Source: Flavobacteriales bacterium
GTDB taxonomy: Bacteria > Bacteroidota > Bacteroidia > JACJYZ01
Length of the DNA: 64,000 nucleotides
Assembly (NCBI GenBank): GCA_020635855.1
Contig: JACJYZ010000002.1
Coordinates: forward strand, 1,426,001 to 1,490,000
Direction: 5' to 3'
Of this stretch, positions 24,696-34,303 are shown in pieces. The position numbers and the translations under genes were made by a program. How positions within the stretch are numbered: the first letter of the stretch is position 1; each line of letters begins with the position of its first letter. A model generated the notes under the pieces. The model saw only the letters and a list, made by a program, of their open reading frames with translations, ran no database searches and was not told where the DNA came from.

Positions 24696-26132
24696 TTACC
24701 TGGTCATGTGCACGATCTTTTCATGTATCCGTTGTTCCGTATCTTTCGACACCAGGAAATAGATCCCATCCGTTAAGCCGGCCATATGAAGCTTCCCCTT
24801 TCCTTGTTCCAGACGGATTGTGCCGATTTCTTTCCCTGTAACATCCAGCACGCGGATTTCTTGAGCCTGGCCACATCCGATGCATTCCACATTCACATCA
24901 TCATGCATGGGATTGGGGTAAATCGTTAACCCCGTTAACGGCTTCTCCATGTTCTGTGTTGATGTGATGCAGGGATCAAAAACCAGGGATTTGATGCCGC
25001 TCCAGTTCGATGCGAAGGGCACGCCGAGGGTGCATATGTATGAGAGGTAGATGTGATGATCGTAAAGCGAGACACCCCATGTGCCGATGTTGTTATCCGC
25101 TCCTCCGTAGAAATTGCAGGAGTCGGGAGTTGTCGGGTCACTGATGTCCAACACCATCAGGTCGCTTTTTCCCGTGCTCAGGTAAAGTCGGTTGCAGGTT
25201 GTGTCCAGGGCAATCTCATTGGCATGGCTCGGACTGGTGAACCAATTGTTGTTCGGACAGTCGTAAGGGTTCCACCAACCTGCCAGTGTCATGATGGATG
25301 TATCCCGGATGTCGATCACTTCCAGGCCACAATAGTCCACCGTAACATACGCCAGCGTATCCCTGATCACGATGTTGTTATAGGCCCTCGGGCGATTGAT
25401 CGGCGTGTACATGACCGGGTTGCAGTAGCGCCCGGTTTCTCTGGGGTGAAGAGGATCTGTGCAATTGATGATGCGCAGTCCGCCCGCGTCATAACACAAA
25501 TACACGATGCTGTCTTGAACCACCATTCCTCTTGCGTTGTACAACGATGCCGTCGGGTTGTTCACCGGCCAGTTGATATCCGGAATGAATGTTGAAACAA
25601 GGCGGATGCTGTCTTTGTTCGTTACATCAAGCAGCACAAGCCCGTTGCCCATTGCACCCAGGTAGGCCATGTTGTCTTCTACTTTCACAATGCCGCTTCC
25701 GCCGGTACCGGTCGGGTGTTTCCATGTAGCCGTAACCACCGGTGATACCGGGTCGCTGACGTTTACAATGGCCATGCCGCTGGATTCATTGTTATTGAAA
25801 TGTGTACCGGTGGCCAGGTAAATATAATCACCGTACTGGCTCAGGTTCATCACTTGCAACGAGTCGAGTTGTGCCAGCGGAATCGATGCCACTTGTGTCG
25901 GAAATGAGGGAGTACTCAGGTCGTAAACTGTTAAACCGGCCTCCTTGTTGGCTACGTATAGGTATGGTTTTCCGGATTGGTCGTGGGTCATGGTCAGGGT
26001 CAGACCCGAACATGCGGCTGGCATATCGGCTTCCCATTGCAGGTTCATGTCCGCACAGTTCTGTGCCGAAGCAGAAAGGCTTATTGCTCCCAAGACGGGT
26101 AAAAACAGGCATATGATCACGCGGTTCATCAT
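24696..26132 (-). CDS. secreted LVIVD-repeat protein with T9SS sorting domain
   Basis: A signal peptide (VIICLFLPVLGAISLSASAQ) is followed by beta-propeller-like LVIVD repeats (LTVYDLSTPSFPTQVASI, MAIVNVSDPVSPVVTATW, LVLLDVTNKDSIRLVSTF, LRIINCTDPLHPRETGRY, LMVLDISDPTTP) and a type A T9SS tail (LTIYPNPMHDDVNVECI, IRVLDVTGKEIGTIRL, DGIYFLVS). The start at 26132 is chosen because it overlaps the stop of the upstream gene (ATGA); a start at 26147 is possible. It is the last gene of a three-gene operon of exported proteins. The ligand is unknown. Confidence 0.88.
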   Translation of the reverse strand: MMNRVIICLFLPVLGAISLSASAQNCADMNLQWEADMPAACSGLTLTMTHDQSGKPYLYVANKEAGLTVYDLSTPSFPTQVASIPLAQLDSLQVMNLSQYGDYIYLATGTHFNNNESSGMAIVNVSDPVSPVVTATWKHPTGTGGSGIVKVEDNMAYLGAMGNGLVLLDVTNKDSIRLVSTFIPDINWPVNNPTASLYNARGMVVQDSIVYLCYDAGGLRIINCTDPLHPRETGRYCNPVMYTPINRPRAYNNIVIRDTLAYVTVDYCGLEVIDIRDTSIMTLAGWWNPYDCPNNNWFTSPSHANEIALDTTCNRLYLSTGKSDLMVLDISDPTTPDSCNFYGGADNNIGTWGVSLYDHHIYLSYICTLGVPFASNWSGIKSLVFDPCITSTQNMEKPLTGLTIYPNPMHDDVNVECIGCGQAQEIRVLDVTGKEIGTIRLEQGKGKLHMAGLTDGIYFLVSKDTEQRIHEKIVHMTR

Positions 26133-28330
26133 CGGCTTTTGATCCACCGTGTGTATTGGGTGCTGTTTTCCACTCGGATCATGTACATGCCCGGGGCCAA
26201 TGTTCCCGCTGGTAATTGCGTGTACTTTCCCGTGGTGGTTCCGGAGGCAACCACACGTCCCAATTCATCCAATACATAAAAGGTGGTATGTTCCAGCGGT
26301 GGGTTGAGGTACAATTGTGCCAGGGTATCGGCAGGGTTGGGCACCACGCGCATATCGGATGTTGCTGTCATCCGATCAATGCCGTTGTTGCACGTTGTGT
26401 TGGTGCGGATGAGGATTCGCGAAGTGTAGGGGGGCAGGGTGATTGTACCGCAAACCAGCTGGCTGTCGAGATCCAGATAAAGTACATTCCCGAGAACCAC
26501 ATCGGAGTCGTTATCGGTCGGGTTCATGATCAGCGTGTCCATCGCCTCGGGGAGTGTCCAGCTGACGAAGCTGCTGCGGGTATGTGTATCGTTACCGGTT
26601 GCTTGCCACGCGGGGAAACCGTAATCGGTGTTGGGTGTTTCCTGCGGTCGGTATGCATAGTGGGATGCGTTGTATGGCTGGAAGTACCGGTTGGAATCAA
26701 GCGGGCCTGTGTCCATGCTGTCGGTATAATCTACCTGGCGCAGGATGTAGGCATTCGGATCCCTGGCGAAGAAATCGTTACGGGATACGGTGATATTGCG
26801 CATGGGGATGCCGGTGATGGGGTTTCCGTTCAGGTCCAGGGCAAATCCGCTTCCGTAGACCACGTTGTCGGAAATGGTGTTGTACTGGTTTCCGCTGTTT
26901 TGGAAAATGCCTTTGGGTGTTTGATTGTAAATGGTGTTGGCGATGACGCTGCAATGGTTGGTGCGGAAGTCGAAGTAAATGCCCGGGGTGAGGAAGTCGG
27001 CCTGGTAGGTGCCTTCGGTATTGCCTTCGCTATTGCTCACGAAGTTGTTCCGGAAGATGTTGTATTGCGATCCCACACCAAATGTTTTCAATGCTGCCCC
27101 GTCATTGTTCAACAGCATGGCGTTGCGAACAACGTTGCGTTCCACCAGGTTGTATTTGCCATCAACCGATAAGCCGCAATAACCGGCACTGTCAACCAGG
27201 TTGTGGTGGATGTGACAGCTATCGGTAAACGATGCCAGCAGTGCCGATCCGTTGAATTCCTGGCCTACACCATGGTTCCGGAAGGGAGCGATGTTGTGGA
27301 ATTCGTTGTGATGGATTTCAGCTCCCGTTGCCGTGTTGCGAAGATAGATGCCCAGTCCATCCACATGTGTGAATATGCAGTTGCTGATTTCAGCATGGGT
27401 ACAGAATACATCCACACCGTACTCGTATTGCCCGTAAAACCGGCAGTCTGAAACATGGGTATGTGTGTTGTTGGAATCCAGGATGGCAACACCTGTACTT
27501 GTTTGCATATCAAACGCAATGCCTGCAATGGTGATGTGGTTTGTTCCTGTTCCCAGCTCAATGCCATAGGGTCGTACGGAGGCTTCGCATGTCATGCTGT
27601 TGGGATCACCGGTGGGAATACAGTACAACTTTTGTGAAGAGGAGATGTATGCCCATTCCTGCTGAACGGAGAGATACGAACTATCGCCGTACAGGAAGTA
27701 TCCGTATTTCCGGGTGGCTTGCTGCAGGGTGGGTGTTTGAAATGCAATGTGGTTGCCCGAAGAAGATGCAACGGCTGTTTTTTCCCAGCACCACTGTTTG
27801 GTATGGATACACACCCATGATGCATCCAGTACCTGCGGCGGGATGGCTGCCAGGTCTGCATCTTCAAGGAAATATTTGGTGGCAGAATCCACCTGGAGGT
27901 AGCTGCCTGCATCCGGATAGCGTGCCAGGGTCTGTTCCTGCCGGTTGATGAAAAAACCAACCGGTGTGGAGTTGAAAGTTGCCATGTAGTTGCCGCCGGA
28001 AGCGGTCCATCCCGTAACCAGGTCGGCACCGCTTATGACGGGGTAATCGCCATTTCCGTATGAAGTGATCACCAGGTCGGTAGCATTCGTGACGGTCATT
28101 TGCTCCCGAAAAATATCCCCGCTTTTGAGGAAAATTGTATCGATGCCGGTGAAGTTGGTCAGTGGTGCAAAGCTGGCCCAAGGTGCGTTCTGACTTGTGC
28201 CCGGATTGTTGTTGTTGGCGTTGGGGTCGGTGTTGGATATGTAGCGATGTGTGGCGTAGGAGGGGAGGATGCATGCAAGCAGCAGGAGAATGGTAATCCG
28301 CAGGTGGTTTCTGTGTAGGATGATGTTCAT
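26129..28330 (-). CDS. secreted right-handed beta-helix protein with T9SS sorting domain
   Basis: This 733-residue protein starts with a signal peptide (ITILLLLACILPSYA) and then RYISNTDPNANNNNPGTSQNAPWAS, the usual opening of secreted beta-helix proteins. The middle has many PbH1-like repeats (NCIFTHVDGLGIYLRNTATGAEIHHNEFHNI, HIHHNLVDSAGYCGLSV, NIFRNNFVSNSEGN). It ends in a T9SS tail (MRVVPNPADTLAQLYLNPP, FYVLDELGRVVASG, APGMYMIRVENS). Such folds are typical of polysaccharide lyases and surface glycan-binding proteins, but no catalytic site is identifiable. It begins 1 nt after the TPR gene stop. Confidence 0.88.
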   Translation of the reverse strand: MNIILHRNHLRITILLLLACILPSYATHRYISNTDPNANNNNPGTSQNAPWASFAPLTNFTGIDTIFLKSGDIFREQMTVTNATDLVITSYGNGDYPVISGADLVTGWTASGGNYMATFNSTPVGFFINRQEQTLARYPDAGSYLQVDSATKYFLEDADLAAIPPQVLDASWVCIHTKQWCWEKTAVASSSGNHIAFQTPTLQQATRKYGYFLYGDSSYLSVQQEWAYISSSQKLYCIPTGDPNSMTCEASVRPYGIELGTGTNHITIAGIAFDMQTSTGVAILDSNNTHTHVSDCRFYGQYEYGVDVFCTHAEISNCIFTHVDGLGIYLRNTATGAEIHHNEFHNIAPFRNHGVGQEFNGSALLASFTDSCHIHHNLVDSAGYCGLSVDGKYNLVERNVVRNAMLLNNDGAALKTFGVGSQYNIFRNNFVSNSEGNTEGTYQADFLTPGIYFDFRTNHCSVIANTIYNQTPKGIFQNSGNQYNTISDNVVYGSGFALDLNGNPITGIPMRNITVSRNDFFARDPNAYILRQVDYTDSMDTGPLDSNRYFQPYNASHYAYRPQETPNTDYGFPAWQATGNDTHTRSSFVSWTLPEAMDTLIMNPTDNDSDVVLGNVLYLDLDSQLVCGTITLPPYTSRILIRTNTTCNNGIDRMTATSDMRVVPNPADTLAQLYLNPPLEHTTFYVLDELGRVVASGTTTGKYTQLPAGTLAPGMYMIRVENSTQYTRWIKSR

Positions 28331-28331
28331 T

Positions 28332-29531
28332 CTATGGTTGGGTTTTCAGCTTTTCCAATACCTGGTCGATGGTGTTGAACACCGGGTTCTTGGGGTCGAG
28401 TGCCGCGGCCAGGTACGTGCGGGCTTTGTTGAAGTAATCGATGGCCTTCTCGTTGTTCTCGTCAATGTAGATCTGGGCGGAGTAGTAATAGATTGTGCCC
28501 AGGGTGAGGCTGTCTGTTTCTTCTTTGATCATCCCCTCGTAATATCCTGCCAGGTCTTTCAATTGGTCAGTGCCGTGATATATGTCCATCAATGCCTGGT
28601 GTACGGAAGGGTTGGTTTTGCCAATCGTGTAGAGTTGTTCCCGCATGGCTTTGGCTTTTTTTGATTTACCTGCCACGATATAGGCGAACAACAATGCCTT
28701 TTGGGTATAAAAGTTCTCCGGTTCGATCTCGTCACTTTTTTCCAGGTATTCGATTTCGTGGGAATGGTCGTTCAGTTCGGAATACAGTTGTCCGATCATG
28801 CGTGCCGCATCTGCTTTTGGAGCGGGTTTTTCATATAGTTCCAAGGCTTTTTTTGCGTGGTCGATGGCTTGTTGGGTGCTATCCAGGTACATGTAGCCGT
28901 ACGCAAGGTTGTATTGCGTTTCGGGTTTGTCGGGATTGAGTGCCAGTGCCTTTTTGAGGTCGGGGACAGCATTGTTGTATTCGGCACGCATCAGACGCAC
29001 CATACCTGAGGCGAAGTAGCTGTTCTCTTCCGCACATCCGAGTTGGGCAGCGGCATCGCAATGCTTCATGATTTCCTGCTGGAGTTCTTCATCGGGCTTC
29101 AGCCATCTGCCTCCGTATTTGGTCAACACTTCATAATAGTAAGCGGCCAGGCCTTTGTGCAAACGACAGTTGGTGCTGTCGGTTTCCAGGAGCGCTCCGA
29201 AGATGGTTGGGGCATCGAACATGTGCATGGACGCGGAAATGCTTTGTCCACGGTAATCCATCACATCTTCGCTGGGCTCCAGGTCTTTCAGGGCAAACAT
29301 CTGGTGCATGATGCTGGTGACGAAGTATTTCAACAGGAGTTCGTTCTTCACACAAACCACTTCCGCATTCTTGTTGCCAGGGTCGGTGTGCTGAAGGATG
29401 TTGTAAGCGCTTTCGTATTTCTTTACATCGATCAGTTTTTGAACCGCCTCCAGGCTGTCTGTTACATTTTGTGCGTAAGTGCCTGCGAAACTGAGCGTGC
29501 ATGCGGTGATGAAGAGTAAGTGCCTGGTCAT
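28332..29531 (-). CDS. exported TPR-repeat protein
   Basis: A signal peptide (MTRHLLFITACTLSFAGTYA) precedes a 380-residue array of tetratricopeptide-like repeats, clearest at ALALNPDKPETQYNLAYGYMYLDSTQQAIDHAKKALELY and DEIEPENFYTQKALLFAYIVAGKSKKAKAMREQL. It has no sorting domain, so it probably stays in the periplasm as a scaffold. It is the first gene of the operon with the beta-helix and LVIVD proteins. Confidence 0.85.
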   Translation of the reverse strand: MTRHLLFITACTLSFAGTYAQNVTDSLEAVQKLIDVKKYESAYNILQHTDPGNKNAEVVCVKNELLLKYFVTSIMHQMFALKDLEPSEDVMDYRGQSISASMHMFDAPTIFGALLETDSTNCRLHKGLAAYYYEVLTKYGGRWLKPDEELQQEIMKHCDAAAQLGCAEENSYFASGMVRLMRAEYNNAVPDLKKALALNPDKPETQYNLAYGYMYLDSTQQAIDHAKKALELYEKPAPKADAARMIGQLYSELNDHSHEIEYLEKSDEIEPENFYTQKALLFAYIVAGKSKKAKAMREQLYTIGKTNPSVHQALMDIYHGTDQLKDLAGYYEGMIKEETDSLTLGTIYYYSAQIYIDENNEKAIDYFNKARTYLAAALDPKNPVFNTIDQVLEKLKTQP

Positions 29532-29900
29532 GCTTGGGGTTTAGAAAGTATAAATGTAAGTCTTTAGTCCTTAGTCGTAAGTCTTTAGAAATTAGATCTC
29601 AGACTTTCTTATGCTTTGAACCCATAGGTACGTAGACCATAAGGCTTTGTTAACGCTATCGTGCGTGGGCCTGGAATCCGGTGTTCTGCATCCTTGTATC
29701 ATTAGAGGAAGAACAGTTGACCAGTCTTACCTATGTAAGGTACAGCATCTCTTTGGCTCCTTCCGTATTTGCAGATGCCATAACTTGAACCGGGGTGGGA
29801 ATTGGCATACCCCTTATTACCGTCATGGCACTTTCAACCTGTGAGAAAGGTATATGATCTAGTGTCTAACATCTCATGTCTCATGTCTGGGATCCAGCCC
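29532..29900. other. 369-bp intergenic stretch, no gene recognised
   Basis: The stretch separates the TPR gene from lhr (both minus strand). It opens with repeated AGTCTTTAGTC-type motifs (29562-29590), which recur at 48541. A 65-codon plus-strand frame (29647-29844) has no start signals and no recognisable product; it could be a relic of a mobile element. Near the right end are repeated short words (CATCTCATGTCTCATGTCT). No tRNA, promoter pair or terminator is convincing. Confidence 0.5.
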
Positions 29901-32900
29901 CTATACCACGCCTTTACCCAGGTAGGCACGCAGTTTCGGTGGAATGTCTCTTTTGATGAGTAGTGACTTCAGTCGGTAGGATTCCTCCTGAGACACGGGT
30001 GCTTTGATAAACTGGATTTCTTTGCCTTCCTTGGCCACCACCGGTTCACCGTTCATATACAGGATCCGGTTTGAATACAGCGATGGAACACGACGTCCGG
30101 GGGTAACGATGCCCGTTAGGTTCAACGGATCGGCGGCGCTGATGGCTATGGCAACTTCACCTTCTGCTTGCCTGACTTTTCGCAACAGCGGGATGGCTTC
30201 CGGCAGCGCAAACTGCTCTCCCCACAATCCATTTACAAACCTCCCACCCCTGATTTCGCCGCGTGCTTCCATCGTGCGGAGCACCCGCACCATGTCCCGC
30301 CAGGGTGGCATACCGCTTTCGCGTTCCACCAATTTGCGGCACACCACACCGTATCTTTTCAGCAACACCCTCGCCATTTTTTCCTGCAGGTGCGATGCTT
30401 TTACCGGCTCCGGTTCGGATGCCAGCAATGACCACCGGCCCGCATGTTCCAAGGAGAAGGTCATCACCTTTTTACGGTTGCCCCTGCTGCGTGTGGCTTT
30501 GTCGGGTATCAGCAAAGCACGTATCCCTATGAAACTGTCGGATGTGATGAGGCCGGCGGCTACCAGTTCCTGCACCGCTTCCGTGGCTTCAGAAGGGAGG
30601 AGTCCTGCGCGTTCAGATAAACTGCCGAAGAAGTCGGCGCCTTTGTCTTGTAAGCATTGGAGGAACCTTTGTGCGTGGTTGGACAGCGTGATGTCTCCGC
30701 TGTTTCGCAAAGCTTTCCAGTAGCTGATTTCATTTCTCCCGACCAGGGTAATGGAAGTTGTTTTGATGGGACCCCGCAGGTTGTCGCCGTTGACTTTGAT
30801 TTTGAACTTCCCCCAGGTTACCTGACCCGACATGCACAGCACATCCAGCCACAGGTAGTCGTAATCCTTCACACGCATCGGGAGTATATCGCCCTCCCAG
30901 GCGGCCGCCTGGGCTTCATAACCCTCCAGTTGCAACAAAGCATTTCGCAAAGCTTCCGGGCCTTCGGTGCGTTGTTCGGGCAGCATGCCTTGCCAGCGAA
31001 ACAGGAAGCGCATGAACGCAGCGGCAGAAACCGGCTCGATCTCTTTCCTGAGTTTGGTGAGTGTGTACCTATGAATGCGGGCCAAGAGCCGCCGTTCACA
31101 CCATTCGGTCTCTTCGGTGCCCGGAGTAAACTTCCCCCGGAAAACAAAGCCGTCGTTTTCCAGTGCAAGCAAGGCCAGGGATACCTGACTTTCTTCCAGG
31201 CCTAGCGGTACCGATAACTGGTCGGGCAGAATCGGTCCCATGATCTCCAGGCGTCCGCGTACGATTTCCGTCAGGGCATCTTTTCCGGATGTGGCCCACT
31301 CCCGGATCAGTACCTCGGGTGCTTTCACTTCCGGTTGTGGTTGCACGTCAGGGAAGCGTGTTTGCCATTCCGGCAGTCGCTCGGTAGCTATCCAGAGTGT
31401 TTCTTCTCCGGGTGCAAATGAGGTGGCACGACCTGCCTCCACCAGTGTTTGAAAGTAAGGCTCCCAGTGGTTGTGCTTTCCTTCCGTTGCGGTGATGTAG
31501 CCAGCCAGGATAAGGGCATCATGCAGTTCTTCGGCTTGGGCTGCTTCCGGCCAGGCTTCCTTGCGAACATTGGCAATGGCCTCGGCATCCAGCGATCCCA
31601 ACTCTTTGGCTTCCGCCGGATCTATCCACCGGCGCATGCGAATGGCATTGGTGCGTCTTTCTTCTGCCGGGGCATTGTCCAGAAAGGCGTAAGGTCTTGC
31701 GTTAAGGATTTCCTGTGAAATGGGGGAGGGTTCCCTCAGGTCGCAGGCGTGCATGGTGATCTCGTTCTTTTCGATGCGTTCCAGCAGGGTTTCCAGCGAA
31801 TCGATGTCCATGGCCTCTGTGAGGCAGTCGTGAATGGTTTGCTTCACCAGCGGATGGTCGGGAATCTCGCGGTCGCCCTGGATGTTCTCCAGGCAGGCCA
31901 ACTGATCAGGGAAGACCAGCGCCACCAGGTCTTCAGCCTGCATGCGTTGTATCTGTGGAGGAACCTTCCCTTTGGATGTTCTGCGAATCAGGGCGAGGGC
32001 ACGGGAAGCATTCCACCGCCATCTTACTTCGAACATGGGCGCATCGAACATGGCCTGGATAAGGATCTCCCGCACCGTTTGTTTTTTCAGGTACTGGAAC
32101 ACCTCCTCCAGCGGAAAGCTATGGGTGGATCCCAGGGAGAGCACGATGGCGTCTTCGTTTGCCGCTGCCTGCAATTCGAAGTTGAATTTCCTGCAGAACC
32201 TTTTGCGGAGTGACAAGCCCCAGGCTTTGTTGTGGCGGCTGCCGAACGGACTGTGAATCACCAGGTGCATGTCGCCCGCCTCATCAAAGAATCGTTCCAG
32301 CACCAGGTTGTTGCAGGATGGGATGATGGTCAGCGCGGCCTTGGATGCGGCGATGTAACAGATGATCTGGTCGGCGGCCGAGGGCTCCAGGCCCACTTCT
32401 TCGGTCAGGTATTTCATGGCGGGTTGCTTCCATGCTTCGTTGGCCGTTGGATCGGTAAGTGCATCCGCCGGCGGGATGTCGTTCACATCGCCGACAAGCT
32501 CGGCCACTTTTTCACGGAGATCCGATACGGACCTGGAAAGTTCGGGTGTGCGACCGGCGGCTTCACCGAACCAGAAAGGGATGGTGGGCGGAAGGCCTTC
32601 CGCATCTTCAACAAATACGCGTCCGGTTTCGATCCGGAGCATGCGCCAGGTTTTGTTGCCGAGTTGGAAGATGTCGCCCGGCAGGCTTTCAACTGCGAAG
32701 TCTTCATTCAGTGTGCCCACAAAAGTGCTGCCCGGTTCTTCCAGCACGTCGAAATCAAAATGGTCGGGAATGGCGCCGCCGGAGATCATGGCGGTGAGCC
32801 GTGCGCCTTTGCGTGCTTTCACATCGCCGTTGATGCGATCGTGATGCACGTACGCGCCGCGGCGCCCTTTGCGTGTGGTGTAGCCCTCCGCCAGCATCTT

Positions 32901-34247
32901 CAGCATGGCGTCAAAGGTTTCCCGGGTGAGGTTGCGATAAGGGTAAGCGCCTTTGCACATCCCGTACAGTTCATCCTCGTGGAAATCCCTTCCGGCTACT
33001 TCGGCTACGATTTGCTGCGCCAGGATGTCCAGCGGCTCCTCGGGCATGATGATGGAGTCGAGTTCCTGTTTGCGAACCGCATCCAGGATGGCAGCGCATT
33101 CCACCAGTTCGTCGCGGGTAAGCGGAAACATCCGCCCTTTCGGTGTGCCGCCGACGGAGTGGCCCGACCTGCCCACGCGTTGCAGGAAGGCGGCGATGGA
33201 ACGGGGTGAGCCGATCTGGCAAACGAGGTCAACCGAGCCGATGTCGATGCCCAGTTCAAGGGATGCGGTGGCTACGATGGCGCGCAGCTTTCCCGCTTTC
33301 AGTTTTTGTTCGGCTTCATGTCGGTGTTCTTTCGACATGCTGCCGTGGTGGGCGGTGATCTGATCGTTCCCGAGTCGTTCCGACAGGTTGTGCGTGAGTC
33401 GTTCCGCCAGCCTTCGCGTGTTTACGAAGATCAGGGTGGTGCGATGACTTTCAATCAGCCGCACGATTTCCTGGTACAGCTCATCCCAAACTTCGTTTGC
33501 CATGATGGCGCCCAACGGTGAGTTGGGTAAGGTGAGGGCCAGGTCGCGTGGTCGGGTGTGGCCGGTATCTATGATGTTAACATTTTTCCTGCTGCCACCT
33601 TTGAGGTAGTCGGCCACCCGTGAAATGGGTTTTTGTGTGGCCGACAGTCCGATGCGCTGCAAGGGTCTTTCGGTCAGTTTTTCCAGTCGCTCCAGCGAGA
33701 GTGACAGATGCGAACCGCGCTTGTCGCCCAGCATCGCATGAATCTCATCAATGATCACGGTTTCTACGGAAGAGAGCAAGCGTCGGCCGTTCTGGCTTGT
33801 CAACAACAAGTAGAGACTTTCCGGTGTGGTTACCATGATGTGAGGCGGGTGACGGAACATGGCAGCCCTTTCTGACTGCGTGGTGTCTCCGCTTCTCACA
33901 CCCACCCGAATGTTGATGTCGGGGAGTTCTTTTTCTTTCAGTCCGCGCCGGATACCTTCCAAGGGTTGCTCCAGGTTCTTGCCGATGTCGTTGCCGAGGG
34001 CTTTGAGCGGAGATACGTACAATACCGTTGTTTCGGGCATCAGCGTGCCTTGAAGTCCGCGTTGCACCAACTCATTGATGGCTGAAAGAAATGCCGCCAG
34101 CGTTTTACCCGACCCGGTGGGAGCTGCGATCAGTGTATGATGTCCTTCCCGAATGGATGGCCAGGCCTGTGCCTGTACATCCGTCGGGTGGCCCAGGGTT
34201 CGGGTGAACCACTCGGTTACGACGGGGTGAAATGAGAGTGACTGCAT
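29901..34247 (-). CDS. lhr: Lhr-family ATP-dependent helicase
   Basis: This 1448-residue superfamily 2 DNA/RNA helicase has Walker A APTGSGKT at about residues 42-49, DEIH in VIIDEIHAMLGD, SAT in IGLSATQKP, and helicase C motifs (TLIFVNTRRLAERL, VATASLELGIDIGSVDLVCQIGSPRSIAAFLQRVGRSGH). After the core come the Lhr-specific winged-helix and beta-barrel domains and a long C-terminal region, giving the full length of the E. coli type rather than the short Lhr-core form. Lhr proteins act in DNA repair. The gene is divergent from the kinase/APH gene over only 56 bp. Confidence 0.93.
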   Translation of the reverse strand: MQSLSFHPVVTEWFTRTLGHPTDVQAQAWPSIREGHHTLIAAPTGSGKTLAAFLSAINELVQRGLQGTLMPETTVLYVSPLKALGNDIGKNLEQPLEGIRRGLKEKELPDINIRVGVRSGDTTQSERAAMFRHPPHIMVTTPESLYLLLTSQNGRRLLSSVETVIIDEIHAMLGDKRGSHLSLSLERLEKLTERPLQRIGLSATQKPISRVADYLKGGSRKNVNIIDTGHTRPRDLALTLPNSPLGAIMANEVWDELYQEIVRLIESHRTTLIFVNTRRLAERLTHNLSERLGNDQITAHHGSMSKEHRHEAEQKLKAGKLRAIVATASLELGIDIGSVDLVCQIGSPRSIAAFLQRVGRSGHSVGGTPKGRMFPLTRDELVECAAILDAVRKQELDSIIMPEEPLDILAQQIVAEVAGRDFHEDELYGMCKGAYPYRNLTRETFDAMLKMLAEGYTTRKGRRGAYVHHDRINGDVKARKGARLTAMISGGAIPDHFDFDVLEEPGSTFVGTLNEDFAVESLPGDIFQLGNKTWRMLRIETGRVFVEDAEGLPPTIPFWFGEAAGRTPELSRSVSDLREKVAELVGDVNDIPPADALTDPTANEAWKQPAMKYLTEEVGLEPSAADQIICYIAASKAALTIIPSCNNLVLERFFDEAGDMHLVIHSPFGSRHNKAWGLSLRKRFCRKFNFELQAAANEDAIVLSLGSTHSFPLEEVFQYLKKQTVREILIQAMFDAPMFEVRWRWNASRALALIRRTSKGKVPPQIQRMQAEDLVALVFPDQLACLENIQGDREIPDHPLVKQTIHDCLTEAMDIDSLETLLERIEKNEITMHACDLREPSPISQEILNARPYAFLDNAPAEERRTNAIRMRRWIDPAEAKELGSLDAEAIANVRKEAWPEAAQAEELHDALILAGYITATEGKHNHWEPYFQTLVEAGRATSFAPGEETLWIATERLPEWQTRFPDVQPQPEVKAPEVLIREWATSGKDALTEIVRGRLEIMGPILPDQLSVPLGLEESQVSLALLALENDGFVFRGKFTPGTEETEWCERRLLARIHRYTLTKLRKEIEPVSAAAFMRFLFRWQGMLPEQRTEGPEALRNALLQLEGYEAQAAAWEGDILPMRVKDYDYLWLDVLCMSGQVTWGKFKIKVNGDNLRGPIKTTSITLVGRNEISYWKALRNSGDITLSNHAQRFLQCLQDKGADFFGSLSERAGLLPSEATEAVQELVAAGLITSDSFIGIRALLIPDKATRSRGNRKKVMTFSLEHAGRWSLLASEPEPVKASHLQEKMARVLLKRYGVVCRKLVERESGMPPWRDMVRVLRTMEARGEIRGGRFVNGLWGEQFALPEAIPLLRKVRQAEGEVAIAISAADPLNLTGIVTPGRRVPSLYSNRILYMNGEPVVAKEGKEIQFIKAPVSQEESYRLKSLLIKRDIPPKLRAYLGKGVV

Positions 34248-34268
34248 CTAGCCTTAAAGGTAGCGAAT

Positions 34269-34298
34269 TTTGAAAAGCGACAGGAGCCCATAATTTTG
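34269..34298 (+). promoter_or_regulatory. promoter of the kinase/APH gene
   Basis: TTTG (34269-34272), an 18-nt spacer and TAATTTTG (34291-34298). The start codon is at 34304, so transcription would begin at or within a few nucleotides of the ATG. Confidence 0.6.
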
Positions 34299-34303
34299 CA
34301 AGT

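Noticed and set aside
25053..25595. 180-codon plus frame opposite the LVIVD gene
   Set aside because: Shadow of a well-supported secreted protein gene.
32232..33209. 325-codon plus-strand frame opposite lhr
   Set aside because: Shadow of the Lhr reading frame; no start signal, no recognisable motif, and lhr is clearly real.
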